A stretch of DNA of 64,000 nucleotides, taken from positions 124,001 through 188,000 of the forward strand of contig NZ_JABEND010000001.1 of assembly GCF_013002705.1 (NCBI RefSeq), given 5' to 3'. Numbering within the stretch: the first letter of the stretch is position 1; each line of letters starts with the position of its first letter. Shown here piece after piece: positions 1-9,998 of the stretch. The notes beneath the pieces were generated by a model. That model ran no database searches, was not told the origin of the DNA, and saw only the letters and a list, made by a program, of their open reading frames with translations. Made by a program: the position numbers and the translations under genes. The DNA comes from Nakamurella aerolata. Lineage in GTDB: Bacteria; Actinomycetota; Actinomycetes; Mycobacteriales; Nakamurellaceae.

Positions 1-464
1 ACATCATCGACTACTCGGACGACCCTGCCACCTTTGTCGGCAACGCACTGTCGCCGTCCAACGTGGTGTCCAGCACCATCGTCGACGCGGCCGCCAAGGC
101 CGCCAGGGTTGTTGTGCCCGATTTCCAGCTGTCGCTCGCCATCGGCAAGGAGGGTCAGAACGCGCGGTTGGCCGCCAGGCTCACCGGCTGGCGCATCGAC
201 ATTCGCTCCGACGCCGAGACCCCACCAGCGCCGGCGGGCCAGGCAGGGCAGTCAGCGCCGGCCGGACAGGCAGGGCAGTCAGGACAGTCAGGGACGGCAG
301 GTCGGTCGGACGGCGCGGCTGCCGATCGCGGTACCCCGAGCACCGCTGCCGGGCCGGCCGCGGCTGGGGCTGGTGGTGCCGGGACAGCTGGCGCCGGGAC
401 CGCCGGCGGTTCCAGCACCGCGGACGCCGAGGCGGGCCGCACCGAGGATGCGGCGGGGACGTGA
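1..464 (+). CDS. nusA: Transcription termination/antitermination factor NusA, C-terminal part
   Basis: The gene is cut by the left window edge; the reading frame is open from base 3. The visible part is the last KH domain, with the typical run [16 protein letters not shown] and the KH loop [19 protein letters not shown] at about residues 49-67 of the fragment. NusA binds RNA polymerase and nascent RNA and modulates pausing. After the KH domain comes a tail of about 75 residues made of Gly, Ala, Gln, Ser and Pro with GQAGQS-type repeats, which is not part of the conserved fold and is probably disordered. It is followed by ylxR and infB, the standard nusA operon order. Identification is secure; only the 3' end is present. 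Confidence 0.95.
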   Translation, partial: IIDYSDDPATFVGNALSPSNVVSSTIVDAAAKAARVVVPDFQLSLAIGKEGQNARLAARLTGWRIDIRSDAETPPAPAGQAGQSAPAGQAGQSGQSGTAGRSDGAAADRGTPSTAAGPAAAGAGGAGTAGAGTAGGSSTADAEAGRTEDAAGT

Positions 465-516
465 CGGCGCCGGCGCGGGCGTGTGTCGGAGCACTGCGTC
501 CCGGGCGTAGACTCTC

Positions 517-951
517 TTGACGGACCGATCGGCGCCAAGCTCCAGCGGTGGGCCATCCCGTTCCGCTCGTCCCAGCGCAGCCGTGTCAGCTCGCCCAGCC
601 CAACCAGCTGAAGCAGCCGACACAGCCAGCACGGCGCGGGCGAGCAGTAAGGGATGTCGCACCTGCGTTGGATGTCGCGGTAAAGACCGGCCCGTTGCTC
701 TGCTCAGAGTCGTCGCCGCTACCGGCACCGACGCTCCGGAACGTTCCGGGGCGATCGCGCTGGTCCCGGACCCGCGGCGCCGGCTCCCCGGTCGGGGAGC
801 GTGGATCCATCGTCACGACGAGTGTCTACGGCTGGCTGAGCGGCGCCGAGCGTTCAACCGAGCTCTCCGGCTTCCGGCCGGGCAGGCCGTTGACTCTCGG
901 CAGGTCAAGCAGTACCTGGTGCGTAAGGAAAGTGCAGGCGATCCATTGTGA
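517..951 (+). CDS. ylxR: YlxR family RNA-binding protein (DUF448)
   Basis: Small basic protein encoded between nusA and infB in most Gram-positive bacteria. The family signature CRTCVGCRGK is present (about residues 47-56), followed by LLRVV and the conserved block GRGAWIHRHDECL with RAFNRALR near the C terminus. The family is about 90-110 residues, so the first 40 or so residues (Ser/Ala/Pro-rich) are an extension. No ATG lies in frame: the longest start is TTG at 517, and GTG at 583 is an alternative nearer the conserved core. Neither has a strong ribosome binding site, so the start is uncertain while the family call is firm. Proposed roles in the family are RNA binding and modulation of RNase P; nothing here tests that. 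Confidence 0.85.
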   Translation: MTDRSAPSSSGGPSRSARPSAAVSARPAQPAEAADTASTARASSKGCRTCVGCRGKDRPVALLRVVAATGTDAPERSGAIALVPDPRRRLPGRGAWIHRHDECLRLAERRRAFNRALRLPAGQAVDSRQVKQYLVRKESAGDPL

Positions 952-1080
952 AGACCGTGAGCACACAAGGCTCAGCATCATGAGCGCGCAGTGAAGCCGC
1001 AACGATGAGCATCATCCACTAACCGGGGGCCGAGCCGGCTGGGACTACCTGCCGCCCGTCCTCCACCGACAAGGAGAGCA

Positions 1081-3993
1081 GTGGCAGGCAAGGCCCGCGT
1101 CAGCGCAATTGCAAAAGAGCTGGGACAGTCCAGCAAAGACGTCATCGCCAAGCTTCAGGAGCTCGGCGAGTTCGTGAAATCAGCGTCGTCCACCATCGAA
1201 GCGCCAGTGGTGCGCAAACTCCGCGATGCCTTCCCGGCGGCGGAGAACGGTGCGGCCGACGGTGCCAAGAAGGCACCGGCCAAGAGTGCCGGCAGCAAGG
1301 CTGCCGCCAAGAGCACCGGCAGCCCGAAGCCGGGTGCCCCGCGGCCCGGTAAGGCTGCTGCCGACGGCATCGCAGACACCAGTGCGGCAACCGCCGGTGC
1401 CGACAGTGCACCGGCGGCGAGTGCGCCCGCCGAAGCTGCTGCGGCCACCGCAAAGCCGGCGGCCCCGAAGACAACACCGGCTCCGGCCGCCGAGGCAGCA
1501 CCGTCGACCACCGATTCCGGCAGGGCCGCGCCGCGGCCGGCCCCGGCTCGGCCGGCCGCGAGCGCCCCGGCAGCAGCAAGTGCAGCCCCGGCCGAATCGG
1601 CGGGCGCCGCACCGGCTGCGGAACGGCCGGCCGCCCGCGCCGCCGACGGTGCCACCGGCGCCGCGGCGGCAGACGCCGGTGGTGAAGCGCCGGCGCGCCC
1701 GCGCCCGACCGGTGGCGTCCCCGGCGCCCCGCGGCCGCCGCGCATGGGCAACAACCCGTTCGGGGTCGGCGCCGGTTCCCGTACCCCGGCTCGGCCCGGC
1801 GGCGTTCCCGGTGCGCCTCGCCCCGGCGCCCGTCCTGGTGCCGGCGGTGCTCCCGGTGCCGGCGGCCCGCGTCCCGGTGGCGGCCGACCCGGCGTGCCCA
1901 GTGGTGCGCGCCCCGGTACTCCCGGCGGCCGGCCGCCGGCCATGGGCCGTCCCGGCGGTGGCGGCGGTGGCGGCTACCGCGGTCCGGGTGGACCCGGCGG
2001 TGGCGGCGGTGGCGGTGGTTACCGCGGCGGCGGTGGCGGACCGCGTCCCGGTGGCGGCGGCCGCGGTAACGCCCCTGGCGCTTTCGGTCGCAAGGGCGGC
2101 CCGGCGCGTAAGGGCCGCAAGTCGAAGAAGCAGCGTCGTCAAGAGATCGAGAACATGCAGGCGCCGTCGGTGGGCGGTGTCACGCTGCCACGCGGCAACG
2201 GCCAGACCATCCGGCTGGTGCGTGGTTCGTCGCTCGCCGACTTCGCCGACAAGATCGACGCCAACCCGGCGTCGATGGTGCAGGCGCTGTTCCACCTCGG
2301 CGAGATGGTCACCGCCACCGCGTCGGTGTCCGACGACATCCTCGAGCTGCTCGGGTCCGAGATGGGCTACGAGGTCGAGATCGTCAGCCCCGAAGACGAA
2401 GACCGCGAGCTGCTGGAATCGTTCGACCTGTCGTACGGCGAAGACTCCGGCGGCGAGGACGACCTGCAGGTGCGCCCGCCGGTGGTCACCGTCATGGGCC
2501 ACGTCGATCACGGTAAGACCCGACTGCTGGACGCCATCCGGCACACCAACGTGGTGGACAAGGAGGCCGGTGGCATCACCCAGCACATCGGCGCCTACCA
2601 GGTGGCGACCGAGCTGGAGGGCACCGAGCGGCTGATCACCTTCATCGACACCCCCGGTCACGAGGCGTTCACCGCCATGCGTGCCCGCGGTTCGAAGTCC
2701 ACCGACATCGTGGTGCTGGTGGTCGCCGCCGACGACGGCGTGATGCCGCAGACGGTGGAGGCCATCAACCACGCCAAGGCGGCCGACGTGCCGATCGTGG
2801 TGGCGGTCAACAAGATCGACAAGGAAGGCGCCAACCCGGACAAGATCCGGCAACAGCTCACCGAGTACGGGCTGATCGCCGAGGAGTACGGCGGCGACAC
2901 CATGTTCGTCGAGGTGTCGGCGCGCGAGCGGATCAACCTTGACGGGCTGCTGGAGGCCGTGCTGCTGACCGCGGACGCGGCGCTCGATCTGCGCGCCAAT
3001 CCCGACATGGAGGCCCAGGGCGTCGCCATCGAGGCGCACCTGGACCGCGGCCGCGGTGCCGTCGCGACCGTGCTGGTGCAGCGCGGCACGCTGCGGGTCG
3101 GCGATTCCGTGGTGGCCGGTGAGGCGTACGGCCGCGTCCGCGCCATGCTGGACGACTCGGGCAACAACGTCAGCGAGGCGCTGCCGTCATTCCCGGTGCA
3201 GGTGCTCGGGCTCACCTCGGTGCCGGGTGCGGGCGACTCGTTCATGGTGGTCGAGGAGGACAGGGTGGCTCGCCAGGTCGCCCAGTCCCGGCAGGCCCGC
3301 GCCCGCAAGGCGCAGGTGGCCAACCGTCGCCGGATCTCCCTGGAAGATCTGTCAACCGCGTTGGCGGAGAAGAAGATCGAGCAGCTCACGCTGATCATCA
3401 AGGGCGACAACTCCGGCACCGTTGAGGCGCTGGAGGACGCCCTGCTCAAGATCGACGTCGGCGACGAGGTCGATCTGCGCGTCGTGCACCGCGGTGTCGG
3501 TGGCATCACCCAGGACGACATCAACCTGGCGTCCACCACCGACGCCATCGTGCTCGGCTTCAACGTCAAGCCGGTGCGCGGTGTGCAGGAGTTCGCCGAC
3601 CGCGAGGGCGTCGAGATCCGTTACTACACGGTGATTTACCAGGCCATCGACGAGATCGAGGCCGCGCTCAAGGGCATGCTGAAGCCGGAGTTCGAAGAGG
3701 TGGCGCTGGGTGCCGCCGAGGTCAGGCAGATCTTCCGGTCCAGCAAGTTCGGCAACATCGCCGGCTGCATCGTCCGCTCCGGGGTGATCCGCAGGAACAC
3801 CAAGGCGCGGCTGCTGCGCGGCGGTGTCGTGATCAACGACAACCTGCAGATCGACTCGCTGCGTCGTGAGAAGGACGACGTCACCGAGGTGCGCGAGGGC
3901 TACGAGTGCGGTATCAGCCTCGGTTCCTGGAACAACATCGAGGTAGAGGACAGCATCGAGACCTACGAAGTGCGGGAGAAGCCGCGCACCTGA
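1081..3993 (+). CDS. infB: Translation initiation factor IF-2
   Basis: GTPase that delivers initiator tRNA to the 30S subunit and promotes subunit joining. GTG start at 1081 with AAGGAG directly upstream (1071-1076). Product 970 residues. Residues 1-55 form the IF2-N helical domain ([19 protein letters not shown]). Residues 56-345 are low-complexity Ala/Pro then Gly/Arg/Pro-rich linker, usual for high-GC actinomycetes though long. The G domain follows: G1 GHVDHGKT at residues 473-480, G3 DTPGHE, G4 NKID. C-terminal domains end in YEVREKPRT. Intact, with no missing motif. Followed by a strong hairpin at 4006-4037. Confidence 0.97.
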   Translation: MAGKARVSAIAKELGQSSKDVIAKLQELGEFVKSASSTIEAPVVRKLRDAFPAAENGAADGAKKAPAKSAGSKAAAKSTGSPKPGAPRPGKAAADGIADTSAATAGADSAPAASAPAEAAAATAKPAAPKTTPAPAAEAAPSTTDSGRAAPRPAPARPAASAPAAASAAPAESAGAAPAAERPAARAADGATGAAAADAGGEAPARPRPTGGVPGAPRPPRMGNNPFGVGAGSRTPARPGGVPGAPRPGARPGAGGAPGAGGPRPGGGRPGVPSGARPGTPGGRPPAMGRPGGGGGGGYRGPGGPGGGGGGGGYRGGGGGPRPGGGGRGNAPGAFGRKGGPARKGRKSKKQRRQEIENMQAPSVGGVTLPRGNGQTIRLVRGSSLADFADKIDANPASMVQALFHLGEMVTATASVSDDILELLGSEMGYEVEIVSPEDEDRELLESFDLSYGEDSGGEDDLQVRPPVVTVMGHVDHGKTRLLDAIRHTNVVDKEAGGITQHIGAYQVATELEGTERLITFIDTPGHEAFTAMRARGSKSTDIVVLVVAADDGVMPQTVEAINHAKAADVPIVVAVNKIDKEGANPDKIRQQLTEYGLIAEEYGGDTMFVEVSARERINLDGLLEAVLLTADAALDLRANPDMEAQGVAIEAHLDRGRGAVATVLVQRGTLRVGDSVVAGEAYGRVRAMLDDSGNNVSEALPSFPVQVLGLTSVPGAGDSFMVVEEDRVARQVAQSRQARARKAQVANRRRISLEDLSTALAEKKIEQLTLIIKGDNSGTVEALEDALLKIDVGDEVDLRVVHRGVGGITQDDINLASTTDAIVLGFNVKPVRGVQEFADREGVEIRYYTVIYQAIDEIEAALKGMLKPEFEEVALGAAEVRQIFRSSKFGNIAGCIVRSGVIRRNTKARLLRGGVVINDNLQIDSLRREKDDVTEVREGYECGISLGSWNNIEVEDSIETYEVREKPRT

Positions 3994-4005
3994 TCCGCTG
4001 AGCTG

Positions 4006-4037
4006 GTGCCGCCACCGCCGAGGGGTGGTGGCGGCAC
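4006..4037 (+). terminator. Stem-loop after infB
   Basis: Perfect 11-bp inverted repeat (arms 4006-4016 and 4027-4037, 10-base loop) starting 13 bases after the infB stop. All-GC-type stem without a U-tract, as is usual for actinobacterial terminators or processing hairpins. It may reduce readthrough into the DUF503 gene. Confidence 0.6.
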
Positions 4038-4126
4038 TCATCGGTCGGCGGAACGCCGGTCGGTTGACCATGGGCGGCGGACCATCGGTCAAGGGTTCGG
4101 GGCCGGTGAGAGGGGATCGAAGGAGC

Positions 4127-4435
4127 ATGGCGACGTACACCGGGGTGCTGGAGTTCGACGTGATCGTCGGCGCCGGGGCACCCGTCGACTCGCTGAAGCA
4201 CAAGCGGGCGATGCTGCGACCGGTGCTGGCCCGGCTGCGGCGGCTGCAGGTCGCCGCCGCCGAGACCGATCACCAGGATCTGCACCGGCGCGCGCTGATC
4301 GCGGTCGCCACCGTTGCCTCCGACCCGGGTCAGGTGCAGGCGGTGTTGGACACCTGCGAACGCCAGGTGGCTGGTGAGGTGGAGCTGGAGCTGCTGTCCG
4401 CCCGGCGCCGCACCCTCGGCCCCGAGGACGACTGA
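4127..4435 (+). CDS. DUF503 (YlxP-like) domain protein
   Basis: Small protein of 102 residues beginning MATYTGVLEFDVIVGA and containing the family block DSLKHKRAMLRPVLARLRR and the C-terminal CERQVAGEVELELL. DUF503/YlxP proteins are encoded between infB and rbfA in many Gram-positives and have a ferredoxin-like fold; the molecular role is not established. An upstream in-frame ATG at 4025 would add 34 non-conserved residues, so ATG 4127 is chosen because homologous sequence starts there. A purine-rich stretch GAAGGAG ends one base before the ATG, which is unusually close; GAGAGGGG a little upstream could serve instead. Confidence 0.85.
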   Translation: MATYTGVLEFDVIVGAGAPVDSLKHKRAMLRPVLARLRRLQVAAAETDHQDLHRRALIAVATVASDPGQVQAVLDTCERQVAGEVELELLSARRRTLGPEDD

Positions 4436-4600
4436 CAGCTCTGCTCGGCAGACCGACAACTCTGCTGAGCGGGGGAGCGCGGCAGCAGCGAGCATTGCTT
4501 GACGTGAGTTGTCCGAAGTAATTAGCAGTGAACAGCAGTGCAGAGCAGTTCAAGAGCAGTGAACAGCAGTGCAGAGAAGTGAACTGAAGCGGAACAGAAG
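4431..4600. repeat. Two pairs of tandem repeats between DUF503 gene and rbfA
   Basis: The 177-base gap before rbfA is built of repeats. A 21-bp unit occurs twice with a few mismatches (4431-4451, 4452-4472; the first copy overlaps the DUF503 stop). Further on, a 22-bp word rich in AGCAGTG occurs twice exactly (4524-4545 and 4555-4576, period 31). This stretch is clearly less GC-rich than the flanking genes. It would form the leader of rbfA. Confidence 0.8.
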
Positions 4601-4612
4601 AAGGTGATGGTC

Positions 4613-5158
4613 GTGGCCGATTCGGCCCGGGCCCGCAGACTGGCCAAACGCATCGCCGCCATCGTGGCGACCGAGCTCGAACACCAGGTGAAAGACCCGC
4701 GGCTGGCGATGCTGACCGTCACCGGAGCCACCCTGACCCCCGACCTTCGCGACGCCACGGTCTTCTACACCGTCTACGGCGACGACGAGGAGCAGGCCGC
4801 CACCGCGGCGGCGCTGGCATCGGCGACCGGGGTGCTGCGCAGCGCGGTCGGCAAGCAGACCGGCATCAAGTTCACGCCGACCCTGGCGTTCAAGGCCGAC
4901 ACCGTGCCGCAGACCAGCGCGCACATCGAAGATCTGCTGGCGGCCGCCAAGGCCTCCGACGCCGAGATCGCCAGGCAGGCCGCCGCCGCCGACTACGCCG
5001 GCGAGGCGGACCCCTACAAGCCGCCGCGCGAGGACGCTGCCGACACTGACGACGCCGCACCCGACGCGGCGCCGGATGCCGAGACGCCCGACGCCGAGGC
5101 GCCCGATGCCGGACCATCGGATGCCGAAGCATCGGAGTCGGGGGCAGCGCGCCGATGA
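4613..5158 (+). CDS. rbfA: 30S ribosome-binding factor RbfA
   Basis: RbfA helps 16S rRNA 5' end maturation and late 30S assembly, notably in the cold. The core matches the family: MADSARARRLAKRIAAIV at the start, HQVKDPRLAMLTVTG, and LRSAVGKQTGIKFTPTLAF. Three in-frame starts lie together (GTG 4604, ATG 4607, GTG 4613). GTG 4613 is preferred because homologs begin at this point and AAGAAGG (4597-4603) is 9 bases upstream. The core is about 130 residues, followed by an acidic tail of about 50 residues made of Asp-Ala-Pro-Glu repeats that is absent from shorter homologs. The stop overlaps the next gene's ATG. Confidence 0.93.
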   Translation: MADSARARRLAKRIAAIVATELEHQVKDPRLAMLTVTGATLTPDLRDATVFYTVYGDDEEQAATAAALASATGVLRSAVGKQTGIKFTPTLAFKADTVPQTSAHIEDLLAAAKASDAEIARQAAAADYAGEADPYKPPREDAADTDDAAPDAAPDAETPDAEAPDAGPSDAEASESGAARR

Positions 5159-6396
5159 CGTCCATGTCGCCGTCGATGCTCGATTCGGCGGACCAGGGGG
5201 AGCAGCCGGATCCGCGGATCGTGCAGCTGCTGCACGCGGCCCGGCGTCCAGTGTTGTTGGCGCACAACAATCCTGACGCCGATGCGTTGGGATCGGCGTT
5301 GGCGCTCGCGCTGGCGTTGCGGCACCACGGTGCGCAGCCGGTGGTGGCCTTCGACCAACCGGGCGAGGTCCCGGACGCGCTGCGTGGGCTGCCCGGCCAG
5401 GAACTGCTGCACCCGGGCCCTGCCGACCCCGCCGCCCCGGCGGACTGGGATCTGATCGTCACGCTGGACGCGGCGTCGCCGGATCGGTTGGGCCGCTGGG
5501 CCGAGCTGTTCGACGGTGACGTCCCGGTGGTGGTGATCGATCATCACCGCTCCAACACCGGGTTCGGTGATCTGCGCTGGGTGCTGCCGCAGGCACCGGC
5601 GACGGCGGTGCTGGTGCACCGGCTGCTGCCGCTGCTGCAGGTGCCGCTGGACCCGCAGATCGCGAAGGCGCTGTACGCCGGGCTGGCCACCGACACCGGC
5701 AACTTCCGCTACGGCGATGCCGACGCCCACCGGATGGCCGCCGACCTGATGGACGGTGGCGTCGACCCGGAACAGGTGATGCGGCCGATCTACGCCAGCC
5801 ACCGCTGGGGCTGGTTGACGTTGCTGGGCAACGCATTGGGGCGCGCCGCGCTCGACCCCGAGGTGATTCCCGGCGGCCTGCTGTCCACCGCCATCACCCT
5901 GGCCGATCGCGGCGAGCTGCCCCGCGAGGAGTGCTACTCGGTGATCGGCATTCTGACCGGCAGCGCCGACGCCGACACCGTCGCGGTGCTCACCGAGACC
6001 GGACCGGGCAGCTGGGACGTCTCGCTGCGCTCCCGCGGCGAGTCCGAGGTGGGCAGCGTCGCCGTCGCACTGGGCGGCGGCGGACACGCCAGGGCCGCCG
6101 GATTCAGTTGGACCGGTGAGCCGGAGGCGGCGTTGTCGACGTTGGTTGCGCAGCTGCGCAGGAACCGGCCGAACGCCGATGCCGCCGGCGCCGGGGCCGC
6201 CGGTGCTACCGGTGCCGCCGGTGCCGCCGGTGCTGATGCCGCCGGTGCTGCCGGCGCCGAGCCCGCAGGTGCTGCCGGCGCCGAGCCCGCAGGTGCTGCC
6301 GGCGCCGCGGCCGGGGGCTCCGAATCGGGTCGGACGGCGGCGCAGCCTCCGACGCAGCGGCCGGCCGACTCGGTAGAGCCGGCCGCCGCGGACTGA
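5155..6396 (+). CDS. DHH/DHHA1 phosphoesterase, NrnA-like (nanoRNase / pAp phosphatase)
   Basis: Bifunctional oligoribonuclease family: members degrade 2-5 nt RNA and/or dephosphorylate pAp, and related proteins hydrolyse cyclic dinucleotide products. Metal-binding motifs are seen: HNNPDADALGS (D41, D43), TLDAAS (D105) and the eponymous DHH at 129-131. The DHHA1 signature GGGGHARAAG lies near residue 310. After about residue 340 the protein ends in roughly 70 residues of Ala/Gly repeats; part of this is encoded by a 24-bp DNA unit repeated in tandem near 6251-6305. ATG overlaps the rbfA stop (ATGA), so the two are translationally coupled. Position after rbfA is standard in actinobacteria. Confidence 0.9.
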   Translation: MTSMSPSMLDSADQGEQPDPRIVQLLHAARRPVLLAHNNPDADALGSALALALALRHHGAQPVVAFDQPGEVPDALRGLPGQELLHPGPADPAAPADWDLIVTLDAASPDRLGRWAELFDGDVPVVVIDHHRSNTGFGDLRWVLPQAPATAVLVHRLLPLLQVPLDPQIAKALYAGLATDTGNFRYGDADAHRMAADLMDGGVDPEQVMRPIYASHRWGWLTLLGNALGRAALDPEVIPGGLLSTAITLADRGELPREECYSVIGILTGSADADTVAVLTETGPGSWDVSLRSRGESEVGSVAVALGGGGHARAAGFSWTGEPEAALSTLVAQLRRNRPNADAAGAGAAGATGAAGAAGADAAGAAGAEPAGAAGAEPAGAAGAAAGGSESGRTAAQPPTQRPADSVEPAAAD

Positions 6397-6416
6397 CCCG
6401 CTGGCGAGTCACAGCC

Positions 6417-7943
6417 ATGCCGGAGCCGAACCGACCGTCTCCCGCCGGCCCGAACCCGACGCCACCCGACGCCGCCGCTCCCGCGGCAGCTCCCGCGGGC
6501 ACCGCCGGGCCGAGTGCTGCCGCCCGGTCCGGCTCGGCATCCAGGCGCGCCTGGCTGATCTGGGGCGTCGGCGCCGGTGTGTACGTGCTGGCAGTTTTCC
6601 ATCGCTCCTCGTTGGGCGTCGCGGGGCCGCTCGCCACCGAGCGGCTGCAGCTCTCGGCGGGGCAACTGTCCACGTTCGTGATGCTGCAACTCGGCGTCTA
6701 CGCGGCGATGCAGGTGCCGACCGGGCTGCTGGTGGATCGCTGGGGTCCGCGCCGGATGCTGCTCGCCGCGACGCTGACCATGGGCATCGCCGAGCTGTTG
6801 TTCTCGGTGGTGACCAGCTATCCGCTGGCGCTGCTGGCCCGCGGTTTGCTCGGCATGGGCGATGCCATGACCTACATCTCGGTGCTCCGGCTGGCCGTCG
6901 GCTGGTTCCCGGCACGGCGCTACCCGATCATCGCCTCGTACACCGGCCTGCTCGGCACCGCGGGGAACTTGATCGCCACCATCCCGTTGACCGGCCTGCT
7001 GCACCAGTTCGGGTGGACCACCACGTTGGCGGTGGCCGGCGGCATATCGATCGGCTATGCGCTGCTGCTGGTGCGGAAGGCGACGGTAGCGCCGTTCCGC
7101 GAGGTGGCGGGCGCGGCGTCCAGCTCACCGGCGTCCGGCAGCAAGGTGGTGACCCAGGTACGAGCCGCATGGCGGATGCCCGGTGGCCGGTTGGGTTTCT
7201 GGGTGCACTTCACCACCATGGCGGGCCCGACGGTCTTCGCCGTGCTCTGGGGATTTCCGTACCTGCGGCAGGTGATCGGGCTGTCGCCGTCGTCGGCATC
7301 GCTGTTGATGATGCTGTTGGTGTTGGTCGGTCTGGTCGCCAATGTCACCATCGGCCGGATGGTCGCCGCCCGACCGGAGATCCGGACGCCGTTGGCGGTG
7401 CTGGTGGCGCTGGCCGGGCTGCTCGGCTGGCTGGCGTTGGTGCTGTGGCCGGGTACCCGGCCGCCGCTGCCGGTGGTGATCGGGGCAGTGGTGGTGTTCG
7501 CGGTGGGTGGCCCGGCGTCGTCGGTGGCGTTCCAGCTGGCCCGCGACTACAACCCACGGCACCGCATCTCCACCGCCACCGGAATGGTCAACGTCGGCGG
7601 TTTCTGCGGTGCGGTGATCGGCACCTTCGCGGTCGGCGTGATTCTCGACGCGATCGACGGGTCGGCCCCCACCCACTCCAGCACGGCGTTCCGGGCGGCG
7701 TTCGCCGCGATCGCCCTGCTCACCGCCTTCGGACTATGGCGGATGTTGACCTGGTGGCTGCGTACCAGGGCCGAGGTACTGTTGGCCGCCGCGCGCGGAG
7801 AACCGGTGCCGGTCAACATCTCTCGGCAGCGCTGGGAGCTCGTCGACGAGGCCATCCTGCAACGCGAGTGGGAGTTGGCGAACCGGGTCGAAACCGCGCA
7901 GCAGCAGGTGACCAAGCCGGAGCGGGGTGCACACGATGACTGA
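6417..7943 (+). CDS. Major facilitator superfamily transporter
   Basis: 508 residues with about 12 hydrophobic segments. The first is near residues 44-64 (WLIWGVGAGVYVLAVF). The MFS loop 2-3 motif appears as GLLVDRWGPRRMLL. The substrate cannot be told. The family start HRSSLGVAGPLA is common to MFS proteins encoded next to truB in actinobacteria, where other genera instead have a MATE (DinF) gene. The first 40 residues are Pro/Ala-rich and probably cytoplasmic. ATG 6417 follows the phosphoesterase stop by 20 bases; the 3' end overlaps truB. Intact. Confidence 0.85.
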   Translation: MPEPNRPSPAGPNPTPPDAAAPAAAPAGTAGPSAAARSGSASRRAWLIWGVGAGVYVLAVFHRSSLGVAGPLATERLQLSAGQLSTFVMLQLGVYAAMQVPTGLLVDRWGPRRMLLAATLTMGIAELLFSVVTSYPLALLARGLLGMGDAMTYISVLRLAVGWFPARRYPIIASYTGLLGTAGNLIATIPLTGLLHQFGWTTTLAVAGGISIGYALLLVRKATVAPFREVAGAASSSPASGSKVVTQVRAAWRMPGGRLGFWVHFTTMAGPTVFAVLWGFPYLRQVIGLSPSSASLLMMLLVLVGLVANVTIGRMVAARPEIRTPLAVLVALAGLLGWLALVLWPGTRPPLPVVIGAVVVFAVGGPASSVAFQLARDYNPRHRISTATGMVNVGGFCGAVIGTFAVGVILDAIDGSAPTHSSTAFRAAFAAIALLTAFGLWRMLTWWLRTRAEVLLAAARGEPVPVNISRQRWELVDEAILQREWELANRVETAQQQVTKPERGAHDD

Positions 7944-8967
7944 TCCGAGCGACGGGCGGCCGGCCACCGCTGCCACCGGCCCACCGAATGGTGTGCTGTT
8001 GGTGGACAAGCCGTCCGGCGTCACCTCGCACGACGTGGTCGGGCGGGTGCGCGCCGTGCTGCGCACCAGGAAGGTCGGCCACGCCGGCACACTCGACCCG
8101 ATGGCCACCGGCGTGCTGGTACTCGGCATCGGGCCGAGCACCAGGCTGATCGGGCAGCTGGCGCTCACCGACAAGGCCTATGCCGCAACCATTCGGCTGG
8201 GTATCGCCACCGACACCGATGACGCCGAGGGGACGGTCACCGATCGGCGTGGCGCGGCGGATCTCGTCGACGGCGCCTGGGCCGAGCCGATCGCCGCGCT
8301 GACCGGCGACATCCTGCAGGTGCCGAGCACGGTGTCGGCAATCAAGGTGGACGGGGTGCGCGCCTACCAGCGCGCCAGGGCGGGGGAGCAGGTGGAGTTG
8401 GCCGCCCGCCCGGTCACCGTGAGCCGCTTTGCGGTGCTGGCACCGCCCCGCCGCTGCACGGTGGGTGGCTGCTCGGACAGCGACGCGGCCGGCGGCACCG
8501 CCGTCGTCGATCTGGACGTCGAGGTCGAGTGCAGCAGCGGGACGTACATCCGGGCGCTGGCAAGGGATCTCGGGGTTGCGCTGGGCACCGGTGCGCACCT
8601 GACCGCGCTGCGCCGCACCCGGGTGGGGCTGTTCGACGTTGCCGGTGCCGTCGACGTCTTCGGTCCCGAAGGCCCGGCCCCGCGACCGGAACCTGGCGGC
8701 AAACCGGTACGGCGCCCGATCCCGGAGGCGCTGCGGGCCGAGGTGGCCGGCGCGGTGATCCCCGCGGGCCAGGCCGCCGCGCTGGCGTTCACCGTCCGCA
8801 TCGGCACCGACGCCGAGGTGCGCGCGCTGTCGTACGGCCAATCGATCGCGGCGACCGGGACGGCCGGGCCGGTGGCAATCCTTGATGCCGCAGGCGATCT
8901 CGTCGCCCTGGTGCGTGACGACGGTGATCGCGCTGCGCCGGTGGTGGTGTTCCGCGCCGCAGGGTGA
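7936..8967 (+). CDS. truB: tRNA pseudouridine(55) synthase TruB
   Basis: Converts U55 of the T-loop of tRNAs to pseudouridine. Core motifs: GVLLVDKPSGVTSHDVV, the catalytic loop GHAGTLDPMATGVL with catalytic Asp54, and CSSGTYIRALARDLG. ATG 7936 overlaps the MFS stop; GTG 7927 in the same frame is a second choice that would add three residues. 343 residues. It contains a small insert near residues 170-190 (CTVGGCSDSDAAGG) not seen in short homologs. The gene ends 22 bases before the convergent oxidoreductase gene. Confidence 0.95.
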   Translation: MTDPSDGRPATAATGPPNGVLLVDKPSGVTSHDVVGRVRAVLRTRKVGHAGTLDPMATGVLVLGIGPSTRLIGQLALTDKAYAATIRLGIATDTDDAEGTVTDRRGAADLVDGAWAEPIAALTGDILQVPSTVSAIKVDGVRAYQRARAGEQVELAARPVTVSRFAVLAPPRRCTVGGCSDSDAAGGTAVVDLDVEVECSSGTYIRALARDLGVALGTGAHLTALRRTRVGLFDVAGAVDVFGPEGPAPRPEPGGKPVRRPIPEALRAEVAGAVIPAGQAAALAFTVRIGTDAEVRALSYGQSIAATGTAGPVAILDAAGDLVALVRDDGDRAAPVVVFRAAG

Positions 8968-8989
8968 CCGGGCCGGGAGCGGCGGTGGG

Positions 8990-9937
8990 TCACTGACCGG
9001 TGAGCAGTGCGATCTTTCCGCCGGCGTGGCCGGCGCTGACCCTGCGCAGCGCGGTGACGGCCTCGGCCAGCGGGTAGCTGCCGGCCATCGGCACCACGAG
9101 GTCGCCGCTGCTCGCCAGCTTGATGATCTCGGAGCGGACGCTGTCGCGGTAGCCGGCACTGTCCGGGCTGGTGCCGGCAACCGCGACGAAGCCGTCCGCG
9201 GCGGCCCTGGCCGGCGCCGCCGCGGTGACGATCCGGCTGCGATCGGTCACCAGCTGCAGCGCGGCGTCGACGGCCTCGTCGGTGCCGGCCAGATCCAGTA
9301 CCGCTGCTACCGGCCCGGGTGCGACCGCCCTGATCCGTTCCAGCACACCGTTTCCGTAGCGCACAGGAATCCCGCCGAAGGAGCGCACCAGCTCGTCCCC
9401 GTGCTGCCCACAGGTGCCGATCACGGTGATGCCGCGCAGCCGGGCCAGCTGCAGCACGGCCGCGCCGACCGCACCGGAAGCGCCGTGCACCACGATCACC
9501 TCGCCGCCGAGGGTGCCCGCATGAACGCGATGCAGCATGTCGGCGGCGGTGGTACCGGCCAGCAACAAATTGGCCGCCTGCTCGTCCGGCATGCCGTCGG
9601 GTGCTGCGAAGACATCGGCGGCCGGCTCCGTGACCGCGGTGGCGTACCCGCCGTACACCCGGAACGCCACCACCCGGTCTCCGATCGCGCCGCCGCCGGA
9701 GGCGATGGTGGTGTCCGGACCGACGGCGGAGAGCCGGCCGGCCACCTCGTAGCCGATGGGCGTCGGCAGCTTCGCCGGATCGCCGCGCAGGGTGTGCTTG
9801 AGATCGGAGGGCTTGACGCCGGCCGCGGTGATGGTGATCGTCACCTCGCCCCGGCCCGGTTCGGCGAGTTCACTCTCGACGAAGGCAAAGTCGTCCAGCC
9901 CGGAAAAACCCTGTGCCACCCCGCGTTTGATCTGCAT
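8990..9937 (-). CDS. NADPH:quinone oxidoreductase-type zinc-less alcohol dehydrogenase family (MDR)
   Basis: 315-residue medium-chain dehydrogenase/reductase. N-terminal GroES-like domain (GRGEVTITITAAGVKPSDL) and a Rossmann domain with the nucleotide-binding pattern VVHGASGAVGAAVLQLARLRG. No structural-zinc cysteine cluster is visible, which fits the quinone oxidoreductase branch. The start is placed at ATG 9937 (MQIKRGVAQGF); a longer frame to 10069 adds 44 non-homologous residues. The divergent side holds a LysR regulator transcribed in the same direction just upstream (62 bases), which may control it. Confidence 0.85.
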   Translation of the reverse strand: MQIKRGVAQGFSGLDDFAFVESELAEPGRGEVTITITAAGVKPSDLKHTLRGDPAKLPTPIGYEVAGRLSAVGPDTTIASGGGAIGDRVVAFRVYGGYATAVTEPAADVFAAPDGMPDEQAANLLLAGTTAADMLHRVHAGTLGGEVIVVHGASGAVGAAVLQLARLRGITVIGTCGQHGDELVRSFGGIPVRYGNGVLERIRAVAPGPVAAVLDLAGTDEAVDAALQLVTDRSRIVTAAAPARAAADGFVAVAGTSPDSAGYRDSVRSEIIKLASSGDLVVPMAGSYPLAEAVTALRRVSAGHAGGKIALLTGQ

Positions 9938-9998
9938 CCCGGTGAGCCTAGAGCCGCGGCGGCGGCCGGCGCAGTAACGGCGATCACCCCATAGCCGG